Translations under genes and position numbers: made by a program
Assembly: GCA_035293945.1 (NCBI GenBank)
Contig: DATGLV010000039.1
Location: 387,766-451,765 of the forward strand
Source of the DNA: VAZQ01 sp035293945
GTDB lineage: Bacteria > Pseudomonadota > Alphaproteobacteria > Rhizobiales > Xanthobacteraceae
DNA: 64,000 bases
Direction of reading: 5' to 3'
In this document: piece after piece, positions 34,270-42,198 of the stretch
Layout of the letters: each line of letters opens with the position of its first letter
Numbering within the stretch: position 1 is the stretch's first letter
The notes under the pieces: model-generated
The model's input: only the letters and a program-made list of their open reading frames with translations
Database searches by the model: none
Told to the model about the DNA's origin: nothing

Positions 34270-34608
34270 TCACCAGCGTCGCCGCCAGCCGCCCCGCCAA
34301 CCTCCGCCCCAGGAGCCGCCGCGAAACAGCCTGATCAGCACCAGCAGGATGACGGCGCCGATTGTCGCATTGACGATCGCCGAGACGATGCCGGTTCCCA
34401 AGTGAATGCCCAGGCGCGGCAGCAGCCAGTCGCCGATGAATGCTCCGATCACGCCGATCACGATATCGCCGATGAGGCCGAAGCCGACGCCACGCACCAG
34501 CTGTCCGGCGAGCCAGCCGGCGACGAGCCCGACCACCAGGATCACCAAGAGGCTTTCGTTCGAGAGATACACGTCGATCACCTTTGCGTTGCCGTGGCGT
34601 TCCAACAA
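34270..34608 (-). CDS. GlsB/YeaQ/YmgE-type (transglycosylase-associated) membrane protein
   Basis: This is a small inner-membrane protein with three hydrophobic segments separated by short Gly-rich turns: LLVILVVGLVAGWLAGQLVR, IGDIVIGVIGAFIGDWLLPR and IVSAIVNATIGAVILLVLIR. That pattern defines the transglycosylase-associated family, whose role is not well understood and which is often stress-induced. The C-terminus is an unusual Gly/Trp/Arg tail (GGSWGGGWRGGWRRRW). It is convergent with def, separated by 6 bp. A GTG at 34572 is an alternative start. Confidence 0.85.
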   Translation of the reverse strand: MLERHGNAKVIDVYLSNESLLVILVVGLVAGWLAGQLVRGVGFGLIGDIVIGVIGAFIGDWLLPRLGIHLGTGIVSAIVNATIGAVILLVLIRLFRGGSWGGGWRGGWRRRW

Positions 34609-34663
34609 GGAGCCATGCGAAGGTTGCCTTCGTCAAGCACGCTGAACGATGCAAAGTCCGTCC

Positions 34664-34728
34664 GCAAAAGCCCGCCGCATGCCTTTGCGGCAGGCTTCGG
34701 ATGACAAGCCGCAGGATGGATGCGGCTT
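34664..34728 (-). terminator. Tandem hairpins downstream of the fasciclin gene
   Basis: Two stem-loops follow the fasciclin stop on the minus strand. The first has perfect 8-bp arms (34706-34713 and 34721-34728). The second has 11-bp arms (34668-34678 and 34687-34697, one G-T pair) followed by TTTT-type sequence. The second fits an intrinsic terminator. Confidence 0.7.
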
Positions 34729-34752
34729 CGGCGACCTAGCTTTCCTTCGGCC

Positions 34753-35337
34753 TCAGCTCGGCAAAAGCACGCTGTCGATCACTTGGATGACGCCGTTCGA
34801 CTGAAACACGTTCTGGATGGTGACCCTGGATGTGTTGCCCTTGGCGTCGGAGATCATGAGCATAGAGCCCTTGACGGTGACGGTGAGCCAGTCGCCTTCC
34901 ACCGTCTTGAGCTTGGCCTCGCCGCCCGCCTTCTTGGCGGCATCCATCAGGTCTTTGGCGCTCATGCGGCCGGGCACTACGTGATAGGTCAGTATCGACT
35001 TGAGCTTCTCCCTGTTCTCGGGCTTGAGCAGTGTCTCGACCGTGCCGGGCGGGAGCTTGGCGAAGGCTGAGTTGGTCGGCGCGAACACCGTAAAGGGGCC
35101 GGCGCCCTCGAGCGTCTCGACCAGGCCGGCCGCTTTCACGGCGGCCACCAGCGTGGTGTGGTCCTTCGAGTTGACAGCGTTCTCGATGATATTTTTCGAT
35201 GGATACATGGGGGCGCCGCCGACCGTGACGGTTTTCTCGCTCATCATGGCTGCAATTGATGGTGTGGCGACGACGGCGGAAAGTGTGAGCGCAGCGGCCG
35301 CGGCAGCAGTCAGGGCAGTGATGCGTGAAAGTGTCAT
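34753..35337 (-). CDS. Secreted fasciclin (FAS1) domain protein
   Basis: This is a 194-residue exported protein with one FAS1 domain, a fold used for adhesion or extracellular matrix. The signal peptide covers about residues 1-29 (TPSIAA). The FAS1 signatures H1 (GPFTVFAPTNSAFAKLPPGT) and H2 (GNTSRVTIQNVFQSNGVIQV then IDSVLLP) are complete. GGAGG lies just before the ATG. In mycobacteria the fasciclin proteins MPT70/MPT83 are controlled by SigK and RskA. A SigK-like ECF factor with an RskA-like anti-sigma lies about 2 kb away on the same strand, so regulation by that pair is a reasonable inference. Confidence 0.93.
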   Translation of the reverse strand: MTLSRITALTAAAAAALTLSAVVATPSIAAMMSEKTVTVGGAPMYPSKNIIENAVNSKDHTTLVAAVKAAGLVETLEGAGPFTVFAPTNSAFAKLPPGTVETLLKPENREKLKSILTYHVVPGRMSAKDLMDAAKKAGGEAKLKTVEGDWLTVTVKGSMLMISDAKGNTSRVTIQNVFQSNGVIQVIDSVLLPS

Positions 35338-35546
35338 CTCATCCTCCAGTGCTTGGAATTTCGCGCCCCGGTCTCGGGGTCACGCAATCAGCTACGGGAG
35401 GAGGCGGGAGAGGGATGCGGAGCGGGAATGAGATTTTTCGTGCGCGGTGGCAATCGCGCAAAGGGGTTGCCGGGTGATGCGGTATGCCTTCGATCACAAT
35501 TCGCCCTGGCGCCGCTGGCACAAGCGGCGCCAGGGAGGCGAACGAG

Positions 35547-36872
35547 CTATTCGTCGTACTCTCGTGAGATATCCCTGCCGGTGTAATCAGGCATGAAGGA
35601 GGCCGCCACCACACTCACCACGGCACAGGCCGCGATGTAGATGGAAACCGCGTAGCCGGTTTGATATCTGGCGAGGAGCGCTGTTGCGATCAGCGGAGCC
35701 GGGCCGCCGGCGATCACCGAAGCGAGTTGGTAGCCGAGCGAGGCTCCGCTATACCGCAGTCGCGGCGTGAACGCTTCCGCAATCAGTGCGGCCTGGGGCC
35801 CGTATTGCATGTTGTGAGGAATAATTGAGAGGAAGATGGCGATGAACACCACCGCAGGGATCGCAGTGTCTATCATCGCGAAATACGGGAAGCCGATCAG
35901 TCCGACCAGGACGGCTCCGATAATGTACATCTTCCTCCGTCCTATGCGATCCGAGATGTGACCGGACAAGGGAATCGCAACGAATGCAAGGCAGGAGGCT
36001 GCGAGCACGGCGGACAGGATAAGGTCTCGCGATAGATGCAGCGTGTTGACCGCGTACGCGAAGACAAAAGCGGTGAAGATGTAGAAGGGCGCCTGCTCAG
36101 ACATCCGCAGAAGAGCGGAAAGGATGATCTCCTTCGGCTGCTTCCTGATGACCTCCGCCAACGGGGCCCGCTCGATCTTGTTCTCCTCGAGGAGCTGCCG
36201 GAAAACAGGCGTCTCGAGCACTCCAAGCCGGATCCATAGGCCGATGCCGACCAGTATGATCGACAGAGCAAACGGAATTCGCCAGCCCCAGGTCACGAAC
36301 TGATCGCCAGTCCACGTGCTGAACGCCAGTATCATCAGGTTGGACAGGAACAGGCCGCACGGGACGCCGAACTGCGGCCAGGAGGCCATGAGTCCGCGGT
36401 GGCCATTGTGCCGCGACCACTCCATGGCGAGCAGAACCGAGCCGCCCCACTCTCCGCCCACCCCAATGCCTTGGATCGTGCGCAGAACCGTCAATAGAAC
36501 AGCGCCCCAGATCCCGATCGACTGATAGGTGGGAACGAATGCGATCAGGAAGGTGGCTATACCCATGCACAGGAGCGTCGCGATGAGGGTCGCCTTTCTG
36601 CCGATGCGGTCGCCGTAGTGCCCGAAGATCGCCGCCCCGATCGGCCGGCCCACGAAGCCGACGAAGTAGGTCCCAAAAGCGGCTAAGGTTCCGGTCAGCG
36701 GATCTTCATTCGGAAAGTACAGCTTGCCGAACACCAGCCCGGCTGCGGTTCCGTAAATGAAGAAATCATACCATTCGATGGAAGTGCCGATCGTCGCCGC
36801 GATGACGGCTTTCCGAAGCTGGATTTCATGGTCAGACTGTGAAAGCGTTCCATAGGTAGCCGAGATCGCCAT
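35547..36872 (-). CDS. MFS transporter, metabolite:H+ symporter (MHS) family
   Basis: This inner-membrane symporter (441 residues, 12 predicted helices) belongs to the MHS group with ProP, ShiA and KgtP. The N-terminal family signature TSIEWYDFFIYGTAAGLVFG is clear. The loop-2/3 motif GHYGDRIGRKATL and its counterpart GHISDRIGRRKMY are also present, as is QGIGVGGEWGGSVLLAMEWS. The substrate is likely a carboxylate, betaine or aromatic acid but cannot be decided. A strong AGGAGGAGA ribosome site precedes the ATG, and a copy of that site lies 18 bp further upstream. It separates the fasciclin gene from the sigma/anti-sigma pair. Confidence 0.92.
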   Translation of the reverse strand: MAISATYGTLSQSDHEIQLRKAVIAATIGTSIEWYDFFIYGTAAGLVFGKLYFPNEDPLTGTLAAFGTYFVGFVGRPIGAAIFGHYGDRIGRKATLIATLLCMGIATFLIAFVPTYQSIGIWGAVLLTVLRTIQGIGVGGEWGGSVLLAMEWSRHNGHRGLMASWPQFGVPCGLFLSNLMILAFSTWTGDQFVTWGWRIPFALSIILVGIGLWIRLGVLETPVFRQLLEENKIERAPLAEVIRKQPKEIILSALLRMSEQAPFYIFTAFVFAYAVNTLHLSRDLILSAVLAASCLAFVAIPLSGHISDRIGRRKMYIIGAVLVGLIGFPYFAMIDTAIPAVVFIAIFLSIIPHNMQYGPQAALIAEAFTPRLRYSGASLGYQLASVIAGGPAPLIATALLARYQTGYAVSIYIAACAVVSVVAASFMPDYTGRDISREYDE

Positions 36873-37197
36873 TTTGATCTCCTCCTGCGAGTTGGTCTCC
36901 TCCTGCGAAGTTCTGCGCCGGCGTCCTGTTTCCGAACTAGCAAGCCTTTGATGCTGGTGCCGCGTTTCGATTTGCAGTTCCTGAATGAGCTTGCCGCATA
37001 TCCGACAGGAACTTCAAATCGGCGGCACTAGTCGCGCAGTCGACAATCCCGTGATTGACTGCATTGACGGTGCAACTTTCCTCAGCCGCAGCCAAACCTG
37101 GTCCATGCGAACCAGCTGGGCCTTATTTGTAGCACCACAGAGGGACGCAGCCCAGTGCAGCCCGCCTGCGGGAGCCCTCTTCGGCAGCCGGTTCCGG
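36873..37197. other. Gap upstream of the MHS transporter with a duplicated ribosome-site segment
   Basis: No gene is supported. The segment TCTCCTCCTGCGA occurs at 36878-36890 and again at 36896-36908. On the minus strand each copy reads TCGCAGGAGGAGA, a strong Shine-Dalgarno; only the nearer one is positioned for the transporter ATG. A short frame around 36926-37032 (ending TSNRRH) may be a gene remnant. The transporter promoter must lie here. Confidence 0.45.
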
Positions 37198-37905
37198 TCA
37201 CAAGCTCACAAGCTTGCCGCTGGCGATGACCGGACCAGTGGGCTGCCCGGTCGGCGACCCGCCGGGCGGCTCCATCGAGACAGCGAGCGCTGCGTCCGCG
37301 GTGACACGTCCGGCGAGGTCGCGCGGCACCTCGACGCGCACCGGTCGGCCCGGCGCGATCAGCCCCAGCGAGTGCGGCTTGTCGCCGGCCGGGATCAGCC
37401 ATAGCTCCATCGCCCGCTGATCGGGGGCGAGCAGCGCGGCCGGCATGATCAGCATGCTGGTGCCGCCGGGAGCGACCGACGCGACAAAGCCCGGTTGTCC
37501 GCTGCTCACAGCCAGCGTCGCCATCAGGGTTGCGTGCGGCGGCGAAATCTCGATGAACGTCAAGGCGCCGATGCTCAAGGCGGCAAGCGCCGCCGATCCG
37601 ATCGCGAAGCTGCGCCAGAACGGGAGGCTCCGCCACAGGTTCTCGCGCGGGCGGGCGCCCGCGGGCAGGCGCAGCGCCCGGGCGATGCGGCGCCAGGTGC
37701 GGTCGGGCGGCGCAACCGATGCGACCGCATCCGCCAATGGGCCCAGGCGCTCCTCCCAGAACGAGACCTCCGCGGCGAAGGCCTGGTCGTGCACGAGGCG
37801 CCGCTCCACTTGGCGTCGCTCGACCGCGCCCAGCACGCCGAGCACATACTCGGCCGCGGCGAGCTTCTCGCCTTCCGACTGCAATTTGTTGCGGTCGTCG
37901 GTCAT
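37198..37905 (-). CDS. RskA-like membrane anti-sigma factor
   Basis: This is a 235-residue regulator that would hold its cognate ECF sigma factor inactive at the membrane. It has an N-terminal anti-sigma domain (EKLAAAEYVLGVLGAVERRQ), one transmembrane helix (FAIGSAALAALSIGALTFIE) and a periplasmic RskA-type domain (RAMELWLIPAGDKPHSLGLI). ATG 37905 overlaps the sigma gene stop by 4 bp (37902-37905), so the two proteins are translationally coupled. RskA proteins are degraded by regulated proteolysis upon a signal; the signal here is unknown. Confidence 0.9.
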   Translation of the reverse strand: MTDDRNKLQSEGEKLAAAEYVLGVLGAVERRQVERRLVHDQAFAAEVSFWEERLGPLADAVASVAPPDRTWRRIARALRLPAGARPRENLWRSLPFWRSFAIGSAALAALSIGALTFIEISPPHATLMATLAVSSGQPGFVASVAPGGTSMLIMPAALLAPDQRAMELWLIPAGDKPHSLGLIAPGRPVRVEVPRDLAGRVTADAALAVSMEPPGGSPTGQPTGPVIASGKLVSL

Positions 37906-38459
37906 CGTTCCAGGCAATCCCTGAGCTTCATCAGGCCGCGCCTGATCCAGCTTTTCATGGTGCCGAGCGGGACCCGCATGCGCAGCGCGAGCTCTTCGTA
38001 AGTATTGCCGTCCAGGAATGCCGAGCGGATGGCCATCGCTTGCCGCGCCTCGAGCTGCTCCAGGCAGAGATCGAGCCGGGTTGACTCCTGTGCGGCTTCG
38101 ACAAGGTCGACGGCGGCGGGCGAAGGATCGCCCACCTCCGCGGCCGCCTCGATCGGCTCCATGCGGCGGCCGCCGAGGGCGGCGCGCAGGCGGTCGATCG
38201 AACGGTTGCGCGCAATAGCGACCAGCCAGGTGATCGGGCTCGCCCGCGCCGGGTCGAAGCTCGAAGCCTTGCGCCACACTGTGAGGTAAACCTCCTGCAG
38301 CACCTCTTCCGCCTCGTTCTTGTCGTTCAATATACGGAGGCAGACGCCAAATAGCTTCGCCGAAGTATCCCGATAGACGATCTGAAGCGCCGCACGGTCC
38401 CCGCCAGCGACTCGGGCGAGGGCGGCCACGAGCTGGCTGCGGCTGGCATCACCCTCCAT
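37902..38459 (-). CDS. ECF RNA polymerase sigma factor, SigK-like
   Basis: This is a 185-residue extracytoplasmic-function sigma factor. Region 2 includes RILNDKNEAEEVLQEVYLTV and WRKASSFDPARASPITWLVA, followed by IARNRSIDRLR. Region 4 includes LEARQAMAIRSAFLDGNTYE and LRMRVPLGTMKSWIRRGLMK. Pairing with an RskA-type anti-sigma gene downstream places it in the SigK-like group. A tandem 14-bp repeat lies in its upstream region. The nearby fasciclin gene is the obvious candidate target. Confidence 0.92.
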   Translation of the reverse strand: MEGDASRSQLVAALARVAGGDRAALQIVYRDTSAKLFGVCLRILNDKNEAEEVLQEVYLTVWRKASSFDPARASPITWLVAIARNRSIDRLRAALGGRRMEPIEAAAEVGDPSPAAVDLVEAAQESTRLDLCLEQLEARQAMAIRSAFLDGNTYEELALRMRVPLGTMKSWIRRGLMKLRDCLER

Positions 38460-38474
38460 GGACGTATCGCCCAG

Positions 38475-38502
38475 GTCCCCGACTGAGTGTCCCCGACTGA
38501 GT
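38475..38502 (-). repeat. Tandem 14-bp repeat upstream of the SigK-like gene
   Basis: GTCCCCGACTGAGT occurs twice in direct tandem (38475-38488 and 38489-38502), ending 16 bp before the sigma factor start. On the minus strand each unit reads ACTCAGTCGGGGAC. It could be a recent slippage duplication or a pair of regulator sites in the promoter or leader. Confidence 0.6.
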
Positions 38503-38625
38503 TGACAATTAGCACTCAGCGCCTGATTCCGAAAAGCCTGTCCTCGCGGAAGCGAGGCTGGATACCGGAAAGCCGCGAAGCAGCGGCCGGCGCTGAACTG
38601 CGCCCGGAACCAGGACTACGCTGCG

Positions 38626-39321
38626 TCAAAACTTCTCCACCCAGGGCCGAAGCTCGATTTCCCAGGTCCATGCGCTGCGCGGCTGGCGGATCAAGTGCAA
38701 GTAGCTTGCGGCGATTGCATCGGGGTCGAGCAGGCTGTCGGGGGCGCCGGCACTCTCGGGACGACGCGCGCTCCTGATGCCGCCGTCGATCACCACATGC
38801 GCCACATGGATGCCTTGTGGTGAGAGCTCGCGCGCCATGCTTTGCGCGAGCCCGCGCAAGGCGAACTTGCCCATGGCGAATGGTGCCGATTGGGCATAGC
38901 CCTTGACGCTTGCGGACGCTCCCGTGAACAAGATTGTACCACCGCCCTTCTTCAGCATGCGCCGTGCCGCTTGCTGCGCCACCAGGAAGCCGCCGAAGGC
39001 GGAGACTGCCAGCGCCTTCTCGACCTCAGCCGGATCAAGCTCGACAAAAGGGCCGCGTGAGCGCGCGCTCGCATTGTAGATCACGATGTCGGGCGCGCCG
39101 AAGACAGCATCGAGGTCCGTGAACAGCTTTTCGACATCGGCTTGTCTGCTCGCGTCGCACGCGAAGCTGCGCGCGCCGGTCTCGGTTACGAGCGCGGCGA
39201 GATCGGAGGGGGAGCGGGCGGCGAGCGCTACCGTGATTCCGTCGCGCGCCAGGGCGCGGGCGAGCGAGGCGGAGAGCCCGCTGCCGGCGCCGACGATTAG
39301 GGCGGTTTCCGAGCCAGGCAT
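38626..39321 (-). CDS. SDR-family oxidoreductase-like protein with altered active site
   Basis: This is a 231-residue classical short-chain dehydrogenase-like protein. The NAD(P)-binding glycine motif is VGAGSGLSASLARALARDG, the NNAG position reads YNASARS, and the catalytic serine is in FTGASASVKGY. The YxxxK motif reads FAMGK: the tyrosine is replaced by phenylalanine while the lysine stays. A nearby Tyr (VKGYAQS) could compensate, or the protein may bind cofactor without classical redox catalysis. The gene stands alone between the sigma factor and flbD. Confidence 0.85.
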   Translation of the reverse strand: MPGSETALIVGAGSGLSASLARALARDGITVALAARSPSDLAALVTETGARSFACDASRQADVEKLFTDLDAVFGAPDIVIYNASARSRGPFVELDPAEVEKALAVSAFGGFLVAQQAARRMLKKGGGTILFTGASASVKGYAQSAPFAMGKFALRGLAQSMARELSPQGIHVAHVVIDGGIRSARRPESAGAPDSLLDPDAIAASYLHLIRQPRSAWTWEIELRPWVEKF

Positions 39322-39434
39322 GCGGCGCGAAGCTTACAGCATTTTGTCGCGCTGGTCCCACAGGAGTCATTGCCGGGCTTGACCGCACAAGGCCGGGTAT
39401 GACCACGGAGGAAGTCAACGCAAATTGAAAAGTT

Positions 39435-40805
39435 CTATGCGACCCCGCGCACCTCGGCTCCGCCGGGCGGCGGGATTGGCACGCCATCGTCGGAATATTC
39501 GTTGAGCTTGTTGCGCAGCGTGCGGATCGAGATGCCCAGAATGTTGGCGGCGTGGGTGCGGTTGCCCAGGCAATGCTTGAGCGTCTCGAGGATGAGATCG
39601 CGCTCCACATCCGCAACCGTGCGGCCGACCAGCGCTCGCGTCACCGCCTCCGCCGCCATGGTGGCGTGCGCGACGGCGGGGAGGCTCTTGGCTTGATCCA
39701 GTCTTACGCCGTCAGGCGTGAGGATCGCATCGGTGCCGATCTCGTCTCCGGTTGTGAGCAGCACCGCGCGGTGGATCGTGTTCTCGAGCTCCCGCACATT
39801 GCCCGGCCAGCGGTTGAGCACCAGGGTGCGGCGCGCCTCTGCGGAGAGCGGGCGCGCGCTGAGCCCATTGGCGTCGGAATATTTCTTGATGAAGTGCTGC
39901 GCGAGCTCGATCACGTCGGCCGGACGCTCGCGCAGCGGCGGGATCTTCAGGTTCACCACATTGAGGCGGAACAGCAAATCCTCGCGGAACTTCCCCTCGC
40001 GCACGGCCTCGACCAGGTTGCGGTTGGAGGTGGCGATGATGCGGATGTCGACCGGCACCGGCTTGGTGCCGCCGACGCGGTCGATCACGCGCTCCTGGAT
40101 GGCGCGCAGGAGCTTCGCCTGCAGGCGCGCATCCATCTCGGAGATTTCATCGAGCAGGAGCGTGCCACCCGAGGCTTCTTCGAACTTGCCGACCCGCCGC
40201 GCGACCGCACCCGTGAAGGCGCCCTTCTCGTGACCGAACAGTTCGGACTCGAGCAGGTGCTCGGGGATGGCGGCGCAGTTCACGGGAACGAAAGGAGCGC
40301 GGGCGCGATTGGAGCGGCCGTGCACGTAGCGGGCGACCACCTCCTTGCCGGTGCCGGACTCGCCGGTGATCAGCACCGAGGCGTCCGAGGGCGCGATCTG
40401 CTGCGCGAGCTTCACCACATGCGCCATCAGCTCGTCACGGTAGATGAGCTCGCGCGAATCGTTGCTGACGGCGGCGAGCACGGCGGCGATCAGCTCCGGG
40501 TCCGGCGGCAGCGGGATGTATTCCTTGGCGCCGGCGTGGATCGCCGCCACCGCCGCGCGCGCATCGTTGCTGGTGCCGCAGGCGACGATGGGCACATGGA
40601 TGTGCTCGGCCTCCAGCCGGTGCACCAGATCGCGAATGTCGAGCCCGACGTCGGCCATGATCAGGTCGGCGCCGCGGCCGGAGCGCAGCACGGCCAGCGC
40701 CTGATCTATCGAATCCGCATGGGTGACGGTCGCGCCCTTGCTCATCGCGAGCTTGGTCGCCGTGGTGAGCTGGCCTTTGAGAGTTCCGACGATCAGGAGC
40801 CGCAT
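39435..40805 (-). CDS. flbD: Sigma-54-dependent flagellar regulator FlbD
   Basis: This is a 456-residue transcription activator that switches on late flagellar genes in alphaproteobacteria. It has a degenerate receiver-like N-terminus (LLIVGTLKGQLTTATKLAMS), an AAA+ domain with Walker A GESGTGKE, sigma-54 contact loop GAFTGA and Walker B GTLLLDEISEM, and a Fis-type HTH at the end (LGNRTHAANILGISIRTLRN). The atypical receiver suggests control by a partner such as FliX rather than phosphorylation. It is the last gene of the fliF-fliG-fliH-fliN-flbD run. Confidence 0.94.
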   Translation of the reverse strand: MRLLIVGTLKGQLTTATKLAMSKGATVTHADSIDQALAVLRSGRGADLIMADVGLDIRDLVHRLEAEHIHVPIVACGTSNDARAAVAAIHAGAKEYIPLPPDPELIAAVLAAVSNDSRELIYRDELMAHVVKLAQQIAPSDASVLITGESGTGKEVVARYVHGRSNRARAPFVPVNCAAIPEHLLESELFGHEKGAFTGAVARRVGKFEEASGGTLLLDEISEMDARLQAKLLRAIQERVIDRVGGTKPVPVDIRIIATSNRNLVEAVREGKFREDLLFRLNVVNLKIPPLRERPADVIELAQHFIKKYSDANGLSARPLSAEARRTLVLNRWPGNVRELENTIHRAVLLTTGDEIGTDAILTPDGVRLDQAKSLPAVAHATMAAEAVTRALVGRTVADVERDLILETLKHCLGNRTHAANILGISIRTLRNKLNEYSDDGVPIPPPGGAEVRGVA

Positions 40806-40844
40806 CGTTCAAGTCCTTTCTTGTCCCCGCGCCGCGTCATTGCC

Positions 40845-40915
40845 GGGCTTGACCCGGCAATCCATCTCCTTGCGAAAAACATGGACCCGCGGGTCAAGCC
40901 CGCGGGTGACGACGG
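40845..40915. repeat. Pair of extragenic palindromes between fliN and flbD
   Basis: Two GC-rich hairpins occur in sequence. GCCGGG pairs with CCCGGC around CTTGA near 40847-40863, and ACCCGCGGG pairs with CCCGCGGGT near 40886-40908. A diverged copy of the first unit (GCCGGGCTTGACC) occurs near 39371. These look like REP-type elements common in Bradyrhizobium-like genomes. Confidence 0.6.
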
Positions 40916-40940
40916 TGGCTCGCCTCGAGCGGAACATGGG

Positions 40941-41303
40941 CTAGTTCCGCTCCGCCTTGATGATTTCCGTCATGGTCACGCCGAGCTTGTCCTCAACCAG
41001 GACGACTTCGCCGCGCGCAACCAAGCGGTCGTTGACATAGATATCGATGGCCTCGCCGACCTTGCGATCGAGCTCCAGCACCGCGCCCGGTCCGAGCTTG
41101 AGCAAATCCCCCACTTCCATGCGGGCGCGCCCAAGCACCGCGGATACTTTCACCGGGACGTCAAATACGGCTTCGAGATCGGCGGCGCTGCGGCTGGTCG
41201 GCTCAGAGTCCATTGCGGCAACCGACATGTCGTCGGTCCGGGGCATTGCCCCATTGCTTCCTTCCAGGTCGGGCAGCGGCACTTGACCGTCGGTATCGCT
41301 CAT
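40941..41303 (-). CDS. fliN: Flagellar motor switch protein FliN
   Basis: This is a 120-residue C-ring component. The N-terminal 40 residues are variable and acidic. The SpoA/FliN domain follows: VFDVPVKVSAVLGRARMEVG, DLLKLGPGAVLELDRKVGEA, IDIYVNDRLVARGEVVLVED and KLGVTMTEII, with the conserved pattern and order. It lies between fliH and flbD on the same strand. FliN together with FliM and FliG controls rotation switching. fliM is not in this cluster. Confidence 0.95.
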   Translation of the reverse strand: MSDTDGQVPLPDLEGSNGAMPRTDDMSVAAMDSEPTSRSAADLEAVFDVPVKVSAVLGRARMEVGDLLKLGPGAVLELDRKVGEAIDIYVNDRLVARGEVVLVEDKLGVTMTEIIKAERN

Positions 41304-41384
41304 TGATTCTGTCTCCTGACTTTCACCAAACGCTGACGCATTGTCTGATCGGAAACCAGTACCCGGTTTTTCGGAACGTGCGGC

Positions 41385-42011
41385 TCACGGCGCCGCTGTC
41401 GCCAGCCGCGCCTTCACATAGCGCGACACGGCCTCGTCGATGGTAGCTTCGATGGCGGCCCGATCGCGATTGACGCCGCCATCCGCCCATTCGATGCGGC
41501 AGTCGCCGATCTGGATCCCGGGCTCGGCGAGCACGACCAGGTGAGCGTTGAGGCCGCGGGCACGCACCAGGTCCTCGATCGGCTTGGCGACGGTTGCCTG
41601 CTGGGCCTCGCTCACGCGGACGACGACGTGCGGTGCGGCGACGAGATTGCGGAAGCAGTCCGTTGCCAGGGCCGCGATCTCGGCCAGCGGCTCACGCTGG
41701 ATCAAGGCCGCGGCGAGCTTCTTGGCGACCGCGACTGCGACATCGACCGCTTCGGTTTCCAGTCGCGCCTCGACCCCGGACAAGCCGCGCGCCACCTCCT
41801 CGAGCTTGCCGGCAACGCGCTGCAGCGCCGCCGCCGAGCGCTGCTCGGCTTCGGCGATGATCTCCGCCTTGGCGGCCGCATAGCCGCGCCGATAACCGGC
41901 CGTTTCCGCTTCCTTCAGCTTGGCTTCGTGGGCGGCGAGCGCGACCGTCGGCTTCACCTCGGCATTGGGGGCGAAATCCTGGTCGAACAGGAATTTGGCG
42001 GGAGCAGCCAT
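41385..42011 (-). CDS. fliH: Flagellar export apparatus stator protein FliH
   Basis: This is a 208-residue cytoplasmic regulator of the FliI ATPase. Its N-terminus (MAAPAKFLFDQDFAPNAE) resembles rhizobial FliH, and a coiled-coil Ala/Glu-rich segment (KAEIIAEAEQRSAAALQRVA) follows. The C-terminal domain includes VVLAEPGIQIGDCRIEWADG. That last block is shared with type III secretion stator proteins. ATG 42011 has AGGAG seven bases upstream; a GTG at 42014 precedes it. The position between fliG and fliN supports the call. Confidence 0.88.
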   Translation of the reverse strand: MAAPAKFLFDQDFAPNAEVKPTVALAAHEAKLKEAETAGYRRGYAAAKAEIIAEAEQRSAAALQRVAGKLEEVARGLSGVEARLETEAVDVAVAVAKKLAAALIQREPLAEIAALATDCFRNLVAAPHVVVRVSEAQQATVAKPIEDLVRARGLNAHLVVLAEPGIQIGDCRIEWADGGVNRDRAAIEATIDEAVSRYVKARLATAAP

Positions 42012-42150
42012 CACGCATCTCCTGCGCTGATCGCCGCCCTAATCTTCGTGGCCATGCCCGCGCAAAGCCCGTCGAAGGCGGCCGTGAACGCCCTGATATT
42101 CGCGGGCATCCACGCCTTTTGGCATCTAGTCAAGAAAGCAAGGCCTGGGT

Positions 42151-42169
42151 GGCCGGGACGTGCCCGGCC
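42151..42169. repeat. Extragenic palindrome between fliG and fliH
   Basis: GGCCGGG (42151-42157) pairs exactly with CCCGGCC (42163-42169) around a 5-base loop. It is of the same style as the palindromes near 40850 and sits in the only large gap of the fliF-fliN run. Confidence 0.55.
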
Positions 42170-42198
42170 CTGACACGGGCGATAGCGGATGGGCGCGC

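Noticed and set aside
39552..41306. 584-codon plus-strand frame opposite flbD and fliN
   Set aside because: It is antisense to well-recognised flagellar genes; open frames of this size are common in GC-rich DNA.
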